Shown: piece by piece, positions 35,627 to 47,116 of the stretch
How the letters are laid out: the number at the start of each line of letters is the position of its first letter
Position numbering within the stretch: the first letter of the stretch is position 1
Source: Leptodactylus fallax
Lineage: Eukaryota > Chordata > Amphibia > Anura > Leptodactylidae
DNA: 64,000 nucleotides
Assembly (NCBI GenBank): GCA_947044405.1
Contig: CAMRHE010000077.1
Coordinates: forward strand, 6,415,501 to 6,479,500
Direction: 5' to 3'
The notes under the pieces: model-generated
What the model saw: the letters and a program-made list of their open reading frames with translations, nothing else
The model's database searches: none
Told to the model about the DNA's origin: nothing
Translations under genes and position numbers: made by a program

Positions 35627-37261
35627 CAGTCATATGAAAAAGTTTGGGCACCCCTATTAATCTTAATCATTTTTAGTTCTAAATATTTGGGTGTTTGCAA
35701 CAGCCATTTCAATTTGATATATCTAATAACTGATGGACACAGTAATATTTGAGGATTGAAATGAGGTTTATTGTACTAACAGAAAATGTGCAATATGCAT
35801 TAAACCAAAATTTGACCGGTGCAAAAATTTGGGTACCCTTATCATTTTATTGATTTGAATACTCCTAACTACTTTTTACTGACTTACTGAAGCACAAAAT
35901 TGGTTTTGTAACCTCACTGAGCTTTGAACTTCATAGCCAGGTGTATCCAATCATGAGAAAAGGTATTTAAGGTGGCCAATTGCAAGTTGTTCTCCTATTT
36001 GAATCTCCTCTGAAGAGTGGCATCATGGGCTCCTCAAAACAACTCTCAAATGATCTGAAAACAAAGATTGTTCAACATAGTTGTTCAGGGGAAGGATACA
36101 AAAAGTTGTCTCAGAGATTTAACCTGTCAGTTTCAACTGTGAGGAACATAGTAAGGAAATGGAAGACCACAGGGACAGTTCTTGTTAAGCCCAGAAGTGG
36201 CAGGCCAAGAAAAATATCAGAAAGGCAGAGTAGAAGAATGGTGAGAACAGTCAAGGACAATCCACAGACCACCTCCAAAGAGCTGCAGCATCATCTTGCT
36301 GCAGATGGTGTCAACAATACAGCACACTTTGCACAAGGAGAAGCTGTATGGGAGAGTGATGCGAAAGAAGCCGTTTCTGAAAGCACGCCACAAACAGAGT
36401 CGCCTGAGGTATGCAAAAGCACATTTGGACAAGCCAGCTTCATTTTGGAAGAAGGTCCTGTGGACTGATGAAACAAAGATTGAGTTGTTTGGTCATACAA
36501 AAAGGCGTTATGCATGGCGTCCAAAAAACACAGCATTCCAAGAAAAACACTTGCTACCCACTGTAAAATTTGGTGGAGGTTCCATCATGCTTTGGGGCTG
36601 TGTGGCCAATGCCGACACCGGGAATCTTGTTAAAGTTGAGGGTCGCATGGATTCAACTCAGTATCAGCAGATTCTTGAGAATAATGTACAAGAATCAGTG
36701 ACGAATTTGAAGTTACGCCGGGGATGGATATTTCAGCAAGACAATGATCCAAAACACAGCTCCAAATCTACTCAGTCATTCATGCAGAGGAACAATTACA
36801 ATGTTCTGGAATGGCCATCCCAGTCCCCAGACCTGAATATCATTGAACATCTGTGGGATAATTTGAAGCGGGCTGTCCATGCTCGGCGACCATCAAACTT
36901 AACTGAACTGGAATTGTTTTGTAAAGAGGAATGGTCAAAAATACCTTCATCCAGGATCCAGGAACTGATTAAAAGCTACAGGAAGCGACTAGAGGCTGTT
37001 ATTTTTGCAAAAGCAGGATCTACTAAATATTAATGTCACTTTTCTGTTGCGGTGCCCATACTTTTGCACCGGTCAAATTTTGGTTTAATGCATATTGCAC
37101 ATTTGGTGTTAGTACAATAAACCTCATTTCAATCCTGAAATATTACTGTGTCCATCAGTTATTAGATATATCAAATTGAAATGGCTGTTGCAAACACCCA
37201 AATATTTAGAACTAAAAATGATTAAGATTAATAGGGGTACCCAAACTTTTTCATATGACTG
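35627..37261 (+). mobile_element. Tc1-like transposon copy 2, long-TIR (IR/DR) type
   Basis: 1635 bp flanked by TA (35625-35626 and 37262-37263). It has the same long inverted repeats with outer and inner direct-repeat sites as the copy at 16631-18279, differing by scattered substitutions. It is 14 bp shorter, fully explained by one deletion in the transposase gene. The close match suggests both inserted in the same recent burst. Confidence 0.93.
36025..37033 (+). pseudogene. Tc1-like transposase (DD34E) frameshifted by a 14-bp deletion
   Basis: Starts MGSSKQLSND at 36025 and retains the codon-17 Gln lost in the sister copy. At 36310-36313 a 14-bp deletion lies between two GTCA words (the sister copy has GTCA, ten more bases, then GTCA), typical of replication slippage or microhomology repair. 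Upstream of it the frame runs through the HTH region and GRPRKISERQ; downstream the other frame carries LWTDETK, FQQDNDPKH and SPDLNIIEHLW to the stop at 37033. All catalytic residues survive, but on a separate frame from the DNA-binding domain. Confidence 0.9.
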
Positions 37262-37263
37262 TA

Positions 37264-38030
37264 AAACAACTTTTCATAAAGAAATAGTGAAAAGTGATAA
37301 TTAGAAACTTTTACATATCTTATTTAAGAGAAATGCTTCTTTCTCCAGTTATCACATTGCTTTCCTTGCCTCCTTCCTTGCCTTTCAAGAGTGTAAATTT
37401 AGACTAGACAGTCTAAAGATGCCAAATTTTTCACAGTGACTCATGCTGGATGATAAATTAGGACCCTTTGTCAAACTTTTTACCACCTATTGGCCTCCAT
37501 GTGTCCACACTTAAGGAGGTTTTCCAGAAGATCTGTACAAAGCTGTAGCATTAATAGACTGTCACATCTAGAGGGTCACATTACAACACATCAATGCCTG
37601 AAAACTGGCTTAGATGCATTAATAAAGTCCCCCCATTATGCTTAGTAAATCTCCCTCATTATGACAACATGCTAGCACAAGCCTTGAAAGGCTGCAATTC
37701 CCATCTACTCCCACTTGATGACCCCTCATAGATACCAATATGATAGTTAGTTTATGACTTTATGTTAACTTATCACAAAATTGTGCTGTTTTTAGGAACG
37801 CTGCTAACTTAAGATACTTATTTGGAAATGTCCAGCCATGAGGACAAGTAAGGAAGGACACATCTACACCATATTCAAATATTTGGAGCAATTTTTGCAT
37901 CTGTTGGTACATTTTAATGCACTCCAATTTCCTGCTAAGCCACAATTCATTGCCAAGAAAGGAGGAAAAATGACTTAAGTATAAATTTAGTCATAAATTA
38001 GTTACATCTTAACAGTTTGGTAGATATAAA
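37264..38030. other. Dispersed repeats, no gene
   Basis: About 37390-37650 shares 'agactagacagtctaaa' and 'aaatctccct' type segments with 47625-47980. About 37665-37870 matches 59336-59480 ('acatgctagca', 'aggctgcaattccca', 'acacatct'). Confidence 0.4.
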
Positions 38031-38252
38031 ACCCCATGCACACAAACAAGTGTGCCATCTGATGCTCCTCCGAGGGGACATCAGATTGTCCATTCCGATT
38101 CGATGAACCATCGATGTGCCATTGGAACAGAACGTGTCGGAAGCCACCATAGAGGTAAGTACATCATGGAATGAACTCAGATGACACTGGGATGTCTCTC
38201 CGAGTGTTATTTGAGTGGAATGCCACTACAAACTCGGTTGTGTGCATGGAGG
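38031..38252. repeat. MITE with CCATGCACACAA inverted ends
   Basis: Begins ACCCCATGCACACAAAC and ends GTTGTGTGCATGGAGG, near-perfect inverted repeats about 220 bp apart, with internal partial symmetry. No coding capacity. Confidence 0.65.
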
Positions 38253-40469
38253 ATAACAGTTGACATTGTGATATATCAGATGTATGGTATATAAGATGTT
38301 TACCATATACTGCTCTCTGAAATATCATTTAGATACTGTATATTTCTATGTCATATCATTTTTCTCTATAATAAAGCTACATTTAAAATGAAAATGACAT
38401 GATAAAAGGAATGCTACTGAACTGTAAAGAGAGTATGGCAGAGGATCAGTATTTGTATGACAAAACAGGAATGAAACTTACAGAAAGTATAGTGGAAAAA
38501 AATCCTATTTTTTGGAAGCAATCCTGGTCATAGCTTCCAAATATCAACTAAAATAACAACCAAAAGACTGACCATGTGAAAGTGACTTATGAATACATTA
38601 TGTACCTGTAAGCACTCCTTGTGTTGTCATATGGCTTCTCTGTGACCCAGCTTCATCTCATATAGAAACAATGCATTTAGTAGAGAATTATTCTACTTTT
38701 TTTTTTTACAGATTTGTCCACATTTAACTGATTTCCAATTTGGTTAAAATTCCAATTTATCTTGAAACCAATTCACCAGAATAGTACAATATGATAAAAG
38801 CCTTAAAAAGGCTGCAATTCACCCTCCATCATGGGGAGTTAACACATAGTCACAAATAGGATAGATATCATGGATAGTTTATCATGAAACCATGTTGTGT
38901 TACAGCTTACCTTGCGATACACATACCTGAATGTCCTGCCAAGGGAGCAGACATACAGACATACAGTTGCATATTGGAGTACACTATGGATCCATAGCAG
39001 GCTATAGAGTGGGTATTTTAAATCTGCACAGCACAGATATGTAAAACAACTGTGTAAAAATAATGGCTGTGCTGTATTGAGAAAATATAATATATATACA
39101 TGCATGCAGTCTCCTCCTATTCAAGCAAGATGAGTGGCATTGCAATTCCCCTTATACCACTGCTATACAGTAGAAGGGGGTGCAGCGCCGCTCCTATTAC
39201 TTGAATAAGAGTGCCTGCACGCACTCCCCCAGAAGAGCTGAACTGTGCAGGGTTCGGGCATCGGACCCCCACAGTTCACATACCAATGGCCTAGCCTATG
39301 GATAGATCAAGTATGAAAAATTAATTGGTATGAAAATTCCTTTAGCAGTTATAGTTTCCATTTAGTGCCAGCAAGAAGAGATTATGGAAACTGTGAGGAA
39401 TTAATGCAGAAATTGTGTTAGAAAACTGTATAACTTTCAATTTCCCAAAATATAACATTTATGCAGAAACCGGAATATCCTTATACAAAATTGCCTCCTG
39501 TAAAAAGGAAACAGTAAAAGTTAAAAAGTGAAACATAAATGGATTCAGTAGAAATCTCATCTTAATTATTAAATGAAGAAATCCATATATTATATACATG
39601 TAGAATAGGAATTGTCAAAATATTATCATTTCAAACAGAGCATATAGTTGGATGCAAATATTATAATACTTCATGAGACAATGGGATGTACATGGTTAAT
39701 GTCCAGAAACTCCAGTAATGACCCATTTCTTGATGATCTGCTTCTTGTAGATGTGTGGTTTTGCTGTGTCCCCGCAGAAATTATCGATGTATATGAGGCA
39801 GAAAATACGAAGTTTTGTGGAGCCTGGAAGAGTTCAGCTCTATGAATTTCTGGATTTGCTTACAATGTAAGTTCTTAACCTGACTACTGAGTTGCAGGTG
39901 TAGTACAGCAGTGCTCAATACAGCGGAGCTGGATGTGTCAATGACATGTTATAACAGTCCTCAAAAAAGACTCTGCTGTATCTGCAACTTAGGGAAGGAC
40001 TGGCAAAGGGACAGCGGATTGTCGAGAAATCGGATAAAGGTCAGCAGTAAGTATTGCTTAGTGGTGGAAGCAATGACTAGATTAAATAGTGAATTCGCTG
40101 GTGAATTGGGAAAATTGTTTTGGGAGTTACCAGTCTCTAGTCTAATCTTTAGGAAATGGTTCAAACTTACAAGGTAAGCAGCAGCAGCCTTGACCATTAG
40201 ATGTCAGCTGTACCCCTATTTCTAAGCAACTGACATCAGAGTCTGGTGTGCAGATGTGAGCACTGCAGGTCTGGATAAGAGAAAAACCTATGCATAAGTG
40301 GTAAGTGTGGACTTGTGTTACAGAACGGGGGGAATTGTGGCTGTCATATGGATGACTGAGTACAATTAATGGGAGTCTGTCAGCAGAGTAAAGCAGTATC
40401 AGACTAATGACACTTTCCAAAAATGTCTTTCTTATTCTGCCATGCAGCTTGAGTTTCATGAAAATCAAC
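38253..40469. other. Gene-free stretch
   Basis: About 39130-39345 is a copy of the short element also seen at 15840-16010 ('gtgcag', 'tcggacccccacagttcac'). No gene or RNA is supported elsewhere. Confidence 0.3.
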
Positions 40470-40598
40470 ATTTTATTATGCAAATTAGCTGAAAAGGGTC
40501 CTCTCCTGGCAGGGCTGGTTATCTAGAGCAGAGAGTGAAGCCCCAATAAAAGACACGCCCCAAAAGCCCTTTTCAGCTAATTTGCATAAGAATAAAAT
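40470..40598. repeat. Short foldback with TTATGCAAATTAGCTGAAAA arms
   Basis: Arms 40470-40498 and 40567-40598 are inverted copies (ATTATGCAAATTAGCTGAAA) around a ~68-bp loop. Each arm contains the octamer ATGCAAAT. Confidence 0.7.
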
Positions 40599-42127
40599 GA
40601 CTACCTTTAAGGGCATTGTGGCTGGTATTGAGGCATTATGATTGGTACTGCCACTATTGATTGTGGCTAATAGTGGCCCATCTGTGGCTGTCATATTGGA
40701 CATATGGAAAATCAGTGCTCCAAGGTGCTCCAGGTGGTTTCAGGGTCAAGCAACACAAAATTGTACATTGCTATTAAAATAAAATTTACAAATCATTAGT
40801 CAATTCAATTTATATGCTTTATTGCTCTTTTATGCCTGTTTTTAGTAATTTAGCCATCGGAGCGTTCTATCAGTGATCGACAACCCTCCGTCAATGAGTG
40901 AGTATACAGAGATAGCTGTCAATCACTGATAGGACTGCTTCCATGACTGTTTCTAAGCATAGAAATAGCTAAATTAAATTAAAAAACACAATTTAAAGTA
41001 AGCTAAATCTTTTCTCACAACACCAAATATCACTCTGCAAAATGGCCACCAGGTTATCAGACTGCTCTATGCAGATTATTCTTTGGTATCCCCTTGCTCT
41101 TGGATGAACCAGGTGTAGGAGGGGGAGAGTCTCAGACAACTAAAGCATACAGAAGCTAGTAGACATTTTACAAAAATGAAGAGAGGACTAGGAATCAGGG
41201 GAACCATGAAGATTGTTATATCTATGACATCAAGCATTTATTGTGGCACTTTTGTTGTGAACTAGAGGGTCACTTTACTTCTGTATTTTCTCACACAGCC
41301 TACAGGAGAATCAAATATGAAAATAGCTCTGAAATGAGCTCTCTTAGCTGTCTCATTTGGTTATACATCAAGATGCCTGTCTGGAGTATTTTTCAGTCAT
41401 CACTATGATTCATCACAATGCTTCAACCTCTACTTTGATCTGTACTGTGTCATCTGCACTTTGCCCTCTCTCACAATAAATAGTTGAGGTGGTGGTGGGG
41501 TTGCAAAGTTCGGTTCAGCTAATGAAGTGATTAGTAATATGATGGAGAGAAGAAGAGTGATAATGAGAATATATGAATGGACTGGAAGCTAAAAATCACT
41601 GAACTTCACTGAGCAGTAAATACTTCAATTTACTAGGTGCTCTGCAGACAGAGGAAATGTGTCAAGTGATGATAGAGTTTAAAGGGGAAATCCACCTGAA
41701 ACTCTTTACACTATGTCATATAGATATGGATCTGCACAGATCCAACCCATGTCCCAACAGAGAGACACACCAAATAATAGTAGCTGGCATATCTATCACA
41801 TATACAATCAGAAAATTAGATTTTCTGTAGTTACAATATACAATTTTAAATGACTCCCCACTACCACAACCACACGCTTGCCAAAACCATCTTTTAATGG
41901 CATATTTTACCACTTTCCTTCTTTCCACTACAAGACTGCTAATGAGTTCTATTTAGAATGGTGGGAGAAATCCTTGTCTTTCTTTATGAGAATGATAGGA
42001 GATGACTGACTACTGAATTACTCACCAAATATAATCTATAAGCTAAACAATACTTACATGTCCACTAAGTTTCTCTTCTCTCTCTTCTCTGAAGTTTCTC
42101 TTTTCTTAAACTCCACTTGCTCATTCT
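40599..42127. other. Gene-free stretch
   Basis: No supported gene. About 42066-42110 is a pyrimidine-rich run (CTTCTCTCTCTT type) just before the nested-element locus. Confidence 0.3.
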
Positions 42128-42502
42128 GGAGAAAGAAGGATATTCCAAAATGATAATCACAATAATACAAAAATTAATATATAACTTTTAACACTAGAAG
42201 TCCCAGAAATTTCGAGCTCCCCCTTCAAGTCCTGAAAGAGGGTCAAATGACCCTTAGTCCAAACTGACAACTCTGATGGCTCCAATTAGCATTTCCTTTC
42301 ATTTGTAAATGTGGCCATTGTCTGAGGAATCTGTAGGGGGGAATTGTGTTGATCCACCTCAGGTCTTGTAAGAGAGTGTAAAGAAAATAATGTAAGCTGC
42401 TCCTGAGTGTCTGCCCACCCCCCAGCTGCATTGTTGTGCTGGGAATATTTGCTAACACCTTAGCAAATTTGCATGCAGCCTTTTGTGCTGTGGGGGATGT
42501 GA

Positions 42503-43381
42503 CTGCTTCTCAAAGTAGTCTGCGACTTGAAATCAAAGTACATCTGTAATGTCCTCCCATATCTTGGCAAGGACCCCAGTCGTCCCAGCGGGGAGAGACT
42601 GTCCGAAACTGTAGTGATGAGGCTGATGGAATCATTCATGGACAAGGGCAGAACTGTAACCACGAACAATTTCTTTACATCATTGTCACTTGCACAATGA
42701 CTGCTTAGCCGGAAAACCACTATCCTCGGCACAGTCAACAAGAGTTGCCGGGAAATTCCTCAATCCGCTAGACAGATGGACCGCACTGAATTCACCACTC
42801 AGGTGTTTTCAACCACTGATGCCACACTGACAGTGTATGCACCCAAACGAAAGAAGGCCGTCTACATTCTCAGCAGCATGCACAGCGTGGTTGAGACTAA
42901 GGATACCAACAAAAGGAAGCCAAACACGGTCACACAATACAACCACACAAAGTGCGGTGTGGATGTAATGGACCAAATGGTGCGGGAGTACAGCCGGCAT
43001 GCAGGAACACGGAGATGGCCATTCGCCGTGTTCTACAACATGATTGACATGGCAGCACTGAATGCTCATGTTCTTTATCAGGCATGCACTGGGGTACAGG
43101 AGAGACGGGTGGACTTCCTGGTTGAGCTTGCAAAAGAGTTAGGTGGCTCTCATGTGACTGAAAAGAAGGCACGCAAGGAGAAACTCCTTCGGCAACAACC
43201 TTCCACACCCAGCCCTGGCAAAAGGGCGAAGTGTCAGGTCAACCATCGATGCACGAACAATTGTGCAACTGAGAGATGTGTTTACTGCTACAAATACACG
43301 TGTGGCAAATGTACCAGGGACATACCCAGGCAGTGCCAGGTATGTTCCGACAGTGCAGACAGACTGCTGAGTGAGTGCTGA
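42503..43381 (+). pseudogene. piggyBac transposase, C-terminal half, inactive
   Basis: About 290 codons remain of a protein normally near 600. Reading from 42503: DLKSKYICNVLPYLGKD, SGERLSETVVMRLMESF, VTTNNFFTSLSLAQ, TGA (42698-42700), LLSRKTTILGTVNKSCREIP, YNHTKCGVDVMDQM, RRWPFAVFYNMIDMAALNAH, and a C-terminal Cys-rich zinc domain (CTNNCATERCVYCYKYTC, then CTRDIPRQCQVC). The family uses a DDD triad. The first Asp region is missing, the second (normally in TxDNxFTS) is Asn here (codon 42665-42667), and the third (GVD) is kept. So even without the stop it could not catalyse. Closest in style to vertebrate PGBD4-like proteins. Confidence 0.88.
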
Positions 43382-43559
43382 AATGCTAGTTACACAAGAA
43401 GGACATGCCACTCACACACACACACGCAGCCCCCCACAGCAGCCTATTGTAAATATGTGTGGAATTGTTTTATTCCTTGTATTTTTTTTATTATTTTCAT
43501 AACAAAAATAAAAAGCATAGAAACAAATAACAGTTGTTCTTTTGTATATTTACATTTTT

Positions 43560-43871
43560 GTATATTTAGATTCAAGTCAATGGGTGCAGAAAAAAAAAAA
43601 AAAAAATCGCAAAAAAATCACAGCTACTTGCGATATTTTTGTGATCTGTCCCATTGGTCATATAGATCACTCCTCTGGGATTTTTTCGCATGAAAAAAAT
43701 CGCCAAAAAAAAAAAAATCGCAGGAAATTCGCACCTATGAAAAAAATCGCACGAAAAAAAAATCGCAGGTGTGCTTGGTGCCATTGAAATACATTGGCAA
43801 ATCGCAGAAAAAAATTGCATCGCATTGCGATGCGATTTTCGCGCAATTTTTTTTCGCTAGTGTGCTTGAGG
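43560..43871. repeat. A-tract / TCGC-rich low-complexity segment
   Basis: At least seven A7-A17 tracts each followed by TCGC, then a palindromic core (ATCGCATTGCGATGCGA region, about 43816-43840) and an end TCGCTAGTGTGCTTGAGGCC. The end resembles MITE termini in this window (CTAGTGTG), so it may be one half of a short element whose other end is not visible. Confidence 0.5.
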
Positions 43872-44006
43872 CCTTAGACCAGGGGTCGGCAACCTATGGC
43901 ACGCGTGACACTCTTGGCACGCGAGGCTTATTCCCCTGGCACGGCAGCGGACTCCTCACCCAGCAGTTTCGATCGGACCAAACACGGCCGAAACGAAACT
44001 GCTATT

Positions 44007-44044
44007 ATTATACTGTGGGGTCTCTTCAGACCCCCGAGTATAAT
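44007..44044. repeat. Strong hairpin module inside hAT
   Basis: ATTATACT, 2-nt internal mismatch, GGGGTCT, loop CTTC, AGACCCC, 2 nt, AGTATAAT: 15 paired bases. A related, decayed copy lies at 31407-31444 in a different repeat. Confidence 0.75.
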
Positions 44045-44140
44045 AAGCGGAGCCCCCGGGGAGATGATAAAACATAAAAAACAATGTACTCACTATTCCA
44101 CGCTCCGCAGCCGCTCTGTACTCTTCGGGCGCTTCTGCCT

Positions 44141-45555
44141 GCAGGGGCCACTATAGAGCATAATACCGTGTGCAGGGACCACTATGGGACATATACCGTG
44201 TGCAGGGGCCACTATGGGACATATACCGTGTGCAGGGGCCACTATGGGACATATACCGTGTGCAGGGGCCACTATGGGACATATACTGTGTTCAGGGGCT
44301 ACTATGGGACATATACCATGTGCAGGGGCCACTATGGGACATATACCGTGTGCAGGGGCCACTATGGAGCATAATACCGTGTGCAGGGGCCACTATAGAG
44401 CATAATACCGTGTGCAGGGACCACTATGGGACATATACCGTGTGCAGGGGCCACTATGGAGCATAATACCGTGTGCAGGGGCCACTATGGGACATAATAC
44501 CGTGTGCAGGGACCGCTATGGGACATATACCGTGTGCAGGGGCCACTATGGGACATATACCGTGTGCAGGGGCCACTATGGAGCATAATACCGTGTGCAG
44601 GGGCCACTATAGAGCATAATACCGTGTGCAGGGACCACTATGGGACATATACCGTGTGCAGGGGCCACTATGAAGCATAATACCGTGTGCAGGGGCCACT
44701 ATAGAGCATAATACCGTGTGCAGGGACCACTATGGGACATATACCGTGTGCAGGGGCCACTATGGGACATAATACCGTGTGCAGGGACCGCTATGGGACA
44801 TATACCGTGTGCAGGGGCCACTATGGGACATATACCGTGTGCAGGGGCCACTATGGAGCATAATACCGTGTGCAGGGGCCACTATAGAGCATAATACCGT
44901 GTGCAGGGACCACTATGGGACATATACCGTGTGCAGGGGCCACTATGAAGCATAATACCGTGTGCAGGGGCCACTATAGAGCATAATACCGTGTGCAGGG
45001 ACCACTATGGGACATATACCGTGTGCAGGGGCCACTATGGAGCATAATACCGTGTGCAGGGGCCACTATGGAGCATAATACCGTGTGCAGGGGCCACTAT
45101 GGAGCATAATACCATGTGCAGGGGCCACTATGGAGCATAATACCGTGTGTAGGGACCGCTATGGGACATATACCTTGTGCAGGGGCCACTATGGAGCATA
45201 ATACCATGTGCAGGGGCCACTATGGAGCATAATACCATGTGCAGGGGCCGCTATGGGACATATACCGTGTGCAGGGGCCGCTATGGGACAAATACTGTGT
45301 GCAGGGGCAGCTATGGGACAAATACCGTGTGTAGGGGCCACTATGGGACATAATACCGTGTGCAGGGGCCGCTATGGGACAAATACCGTGTGCAGAGGAC
45401 GCTATGGGACATAATACCGTGTGCAGGGGCCACTATGGAGCATAATACCGTGTGCAGGGGCCGCTATGGGACAAATACCTTGTGCAGAGGCTGCTATGGG
45501 ACATAATACCGTGTGCAGGGGCCACTATAGAGCATAATACCGTGTGCAGGGGCCA
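44141..45555. repeat. 30/31-bp minisatellite with 275-bp higher-order period
   Basis: About 46 units of ACCGTGTGCAGGGGCCACTA plus GGGACATAT (30 bp) or GAGCATAAT (31 bp). Rare variants repeat at a fixed distance: GGGACCGCTATG at 44509 and 44784, and TGAAGCAT at 44671 and 44946, both 275 bp, i.e. nine units. The array fills most of the hAT element. Confidence 0.95.
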
Positions 45556-46475
45556 AATATAGCTGCATCCAGATACATAGTGTGTATTCACCATAAGGAT
45601 GCCGCCATACGGGGCTCCTGGACACAATAAATTTACCACTAATTGGGGGCTGCACATGGACTTTCATTGCTTCTAATCAGAAAGTACAGGAGTGCCCCAG
45701 GAAATAGCAGTAAACGCATGTGTCCTAAAGCATCTGGTGGCAGCACTTCTGTGTTATGGTTTGTGGTATATGACTTTAGTTTAGGGGTCGTCAGACTTAC
45801 AATTATTGACCGGCACTCCGAGTACCTCATCTTTGATTTTTTTATTAAAATCGGCACGCCGAACAAAAAAGGTTGCCTACCCCTGCCTTAGACAAATGCT
45901 TCTGGTCATTACTCACAGCTGTACCTTGCTCTAAAATTTCTAATTCTATTTAAAATATATAAAAAATGATTAATTGTTTCAGTGCTTTTTTGCTCAAATA
46001 AAACTAAACTTAATACAATATGTATAGTCTTTATATTATCAAATACAATAAACTGAATAGAACTAACTAGACACTAAATGGCTAAACTCAATGGAAAACA
46101 ACAACCTCCTGTGGTGTGACAGTAATGGCCTTAATTACAGAACAAAAGACGGTGATTATAGGATGTTAGATAAAATCCTTCAGGTCATTCGACCCGTCTC
46201 TGGGTTCCAAAGGTAGAAATGTTAAATGACCCCTCTCTGGGACTTCTAGTGTTAATTAATTAAAGTTAAAAAATCACAACATATAACCACCCTAAAAGCA
46301 GCACAATTAATTAGTCCTCAAAATATAAAAAAAAAAATATATATATATAATTTAGAGACAAAAAAAGCAAACAAAACAGGCACGGCAGCCTGAAATAGGA
46401 AAAACCAACCAGACACTTACCGTGATTCAGATGGTGCCTGTGTTGCTGAAGCAAATACCAGAAGGGGAGAGGGGT

Positions 46476-47116
46476 GACATAGTCCACAGTTCAATAGTAA
46501 CACCAGTAACAACGGGCTAAATAAGGAAACACCTGTATCTAAACTATCCCTATAACACCCTATATAAAACACTAAATAGACCCTAAAGTCCTAACTCGGG
46601 GCCACCGCCCTAATTAGCAAGTGCCCCCGACTGGAACCTGGCCCTAGAATGAACTATCCCTATCAAATCCCTTCAAAACAAATACATATAAAAAGAACAA
46701 AAAACACAAGAAACAAAACAAAACTAGGTATGCCTAACACACATATATATAGTAACCAAACATGCAATCCTGACATGCATGTTTCGCTAAACTCATCAGG
46801 GGATAGAGTTGGTTAAAAAAATCTCAAATATGCTAAATGCAGAATGGAGCCACAGTAAAGATACCACCCTGTGCCAAGTATGGAAGAAACAAGCACTAAG
46901 GTCAAGTGTTAACCATCAAAAAACATAGCACAAATATAAGTAGTACATAAAACTCCTAATGGTATTGCAGATATCAGATAACTAATCACAGATACAAAAC
47001 AACACCATAGTATATCAAAGAGTGGCCATAAGTGTTGGAAGATAGCACAGTTCAAACGCTAAGTATTCCTACACCAGGTATATGGAGTGCCAAACATACT
47101 ATATACTACATCTGCA
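46476..47116 (-). other. Spacer of the inverted-arm unit
   Basis: 641 bp between the two arms with no open frame of note. It contains the hammerhead motif and several 'tagggatagtt' words on the minus strand (near 46540 and 46660). Confidence 0.5.
46767..46804 (-). ncRNA. Hammerhead ribozyme motif, minimal type
   Basis: Minus strand: ATCCC, core CTGATGA, short stem II GTTTAGC, core GAAA, palindromic stem III CATGCATG, TC cleavage site, AGGAT. Stem I pairs GGAT with ATCC; the pair next to the cleavage site is C-A, which would be C-G if the A came from CpG decay (TCGGG to TCAGG). Conserved core bases are complete. Short palindromic stem III suggests a dimeric fold, as in the motif at 13927-13973. 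Stem II is weak, so activity is uncertain. Confidence 0.6.

Larger units (their letters stand above)
43880..45885. mobile_element. Nonautonomous hAT transposon nested in piggyBac
   Basis: 2006 bp with ends CAGGGGTCGGCAACCT and AGGTTGCCTACCCCTG (15 of 16 inverted) and an 8-bp target duplication CCTTAGAC at 43872-43879 and 45886-45893. CAGGGGT.GGCAACC ends and 8-bp duplications are typical of hAT (Charlie-like) elements. No transposase gene; most of its length is the minisatellite at 44141-45555. Confidence 0.93.
42192..46251 (+). mobile_element. piggyBac-type transposon, decayed, enlarged by nested insertion
   Basis: 4060 bp with perfect 16-bp inverted ends CACTAGAAGTCCCAGA flanked by TTAA on both sides (42188-42191 and 46252-46255). 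The uninterrupted right arm of the surrounding unit carries the sequence with one TTAA and no insert, proving the insertion point. A subterminal palindrome AGGGTCAAATGACCCT (42238-42253) has partial counterparts near the right end (46184-46232, 'ggtcattcgaccc', 'aaatgacccc'). Inside are a truncated transposase gene, an A/TCGC-rich tract and a hAT element. Confidence 0.93.

Noticed and set aside
40470..40598. ATGCAAAT octamers as POU-factor binding sites
   Set aside because: Both lie in the arms of a foldback repeat, so they are explained by the repeat; no evidence of regulatory use.
44084..45414. Several open frames with ten-residue repeats (GHIPCAGATM type)
   Set aside because: They are simple translations of the 30-bp minisatellite; period-30 DNA stays open in several frames on both strands, with no start context or domain.
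44141..45555. Regular short direct repeats resembling a CRISPR array
   Set aside because: Units are contiguous tandem copies with no unique spacers, and the setting is a eukaryotic hAT element.
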